From an uncultured Eubacteriales bacterium (lineage in GTDB: Bacteria; Bacillota; Clostridia; Christensenellales; CAG-138), in contig ONNZ01000018.1 of assembly GCA_900319345.1 (NCBI GenBank), positions 1 through 32,368 of the forward strand: 32,368 bases of DNA, read 5' to 3'. Position 1 is the first letter of the stretch, and every line of letters begins with the position of its first letter. Below are positions 32,005 to 32,368 of the stretch, in pieces. Under the pieces are notes generated by a model that made no database searches, was not told the DNA's origin, and was given only the letters and a program-made list of their open reading frames with translations. Position numbers and translations under genes: made by a program.

Positions 32005-32368
32005 CTATTCGTTCAGCATGAGCTTGGCCTTCTTGAGGGCGGCCACCACCGGCGGGATCAGAACGAGCTGCAGGACGATGCCCGGCCAGGCGTTGGCGAA
32101 GGCGCCGGCCCAGAAGGCGGCCAGGGTGAAGCTCTTGCCGGCGGCGCCCATGAGGACGGTCATGGCGAGGCCCCAGACGAGGCGGCCGCCGATCATGGCG
32201 AGGATCAGCGCCAGGTACAGGTAGGGGGTCTTCTTGGGCAGGAGCTTGTAGAAGAGACCGGCCAGGAGGCCGTAGGCCGCCAGCTCGAAGGCCATGGCCG
32301 TGGCCGTGGGAAACAGGGGCGGCATGCCGAAGATCAGCGACCGCAGCAGGGGGGCCACCAGGCCCACC
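32005..32368 (-). CDS. ECF transporter S component-like membrane protein (3' part)
   Basis: The visible 120 residues are the C-terminal part; the frame is open to the window edge. Four to five hydrophobic segments are seen, with the RSLIFGMPPLFPTATAMAFELAAYG stretch (RSLIFGMPP / AMAFELAAYG) and a following ALILAMIGGRLVWG, typical of small vitamin-type S components of energy-coupling factor importers. These bind the substrate and work with a shared EcfT-EcfA module located elsewhere. The substrate cannot be told. It ends 86 nt before the DUF4428 gene on the same strand, with no terminator I can see between. Confidence 0.7.
   Translation of the reverse strand, partial: VGLVAPLLRSLIFGMPPLFPTATAMAFELAAYGLLAGLFYKLLPKKTPYLYLALILAMIGGRLVWGLAMTVLMGAAGKSFTLAAFWAGAFANAWPGIVLQLVLIPPVVAALKKAKLMLNE

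Overview
The window reads as chromosome from a GC-rich, endospore-forming member of the Clostridia (Firmicutes), probably an uncultured gut-type lineage. The evidence is the sporulation and germination genes (YtfJ/GerW, YtfI/DUF2953, YqfC, YqfD, a GerA-type receptor operon), pyruvate phosphate dikinase, the conserved yqfC-yqfD-phoH-pgpH-ybeY-cdd-era-recO block and a BMP-type nucleoside ABC transporter. Despite the high GC, intergenic regions carry recognisable sigma-A promoters, most with an extended -10 (TGn) element, and GC-rich hairpin terminators. No rRNA, tRNA, IS element, prophage or CRISPR array is visible, and no gene-free stretch exceeds 300 bases; the longest (27167-27434) holds a promoter, a structured leader and a terminator.

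Layout. 1-589 (minus): 5' end of ytfJ and ytfI. 699-5093 (plus): DUF5685 protein, a J-domain protein with a cysteine-rich tail, a small membrane protein and a bifunctional class A penicillin-binding protein. 5203-5868 (plus): FCD-type GntR regulator with its own promoter and terminator. 5865-11707 (minus): a TP-linker SGNH-hydrolase lipoprotein, an acyl-ACP thioesterase, gerAA-gerAB-gerAC and a 55-residue two-helix membrane protein that resembles the accessory D subunits of some germinant receptors. 11828-14455 (minus): ppdK. 14597-22777 (minus): one long tightly packed run, yqfC-yqfD-phoH-pgpH-ybeY-cdd-era-yqzL-recO followed by an AEC-family permease. 22862-23797 (plus): CPBP membrane protease. 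23881-27166 (minus): a secreted Ig-repeat protein and a small secreted partner, preceded by a structured 5' leader. 27435-31019 (minus): two permeases and an ATPase of a nucleoside-type ABC transporter. 31199-32368 (minus): a DUF4428 zinc-ribbon protein and a truncated ECF-type S component.

Most notable points: (1) the ABC ATPase gene is broken by an apparent internal deletion of about 49 nt that removes the first ABC signature motif; (2) the gerA operon ends in an unlisted small membrane gene; (3) the Ig-repeat gene has a leader of about 187 nt with a closing stem, GNRA hairpin and a terminator-like hairpin just before the Shine-Dalgarno, which fits a cis-regulatory RNA of no class I recognise; (4) the DUF5685 / J-protein / membrane-protein trio is translationally coupled and cysteine rich, next to a PBP1A. 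Family names are from recognition of motifs by eye; no database search was run.
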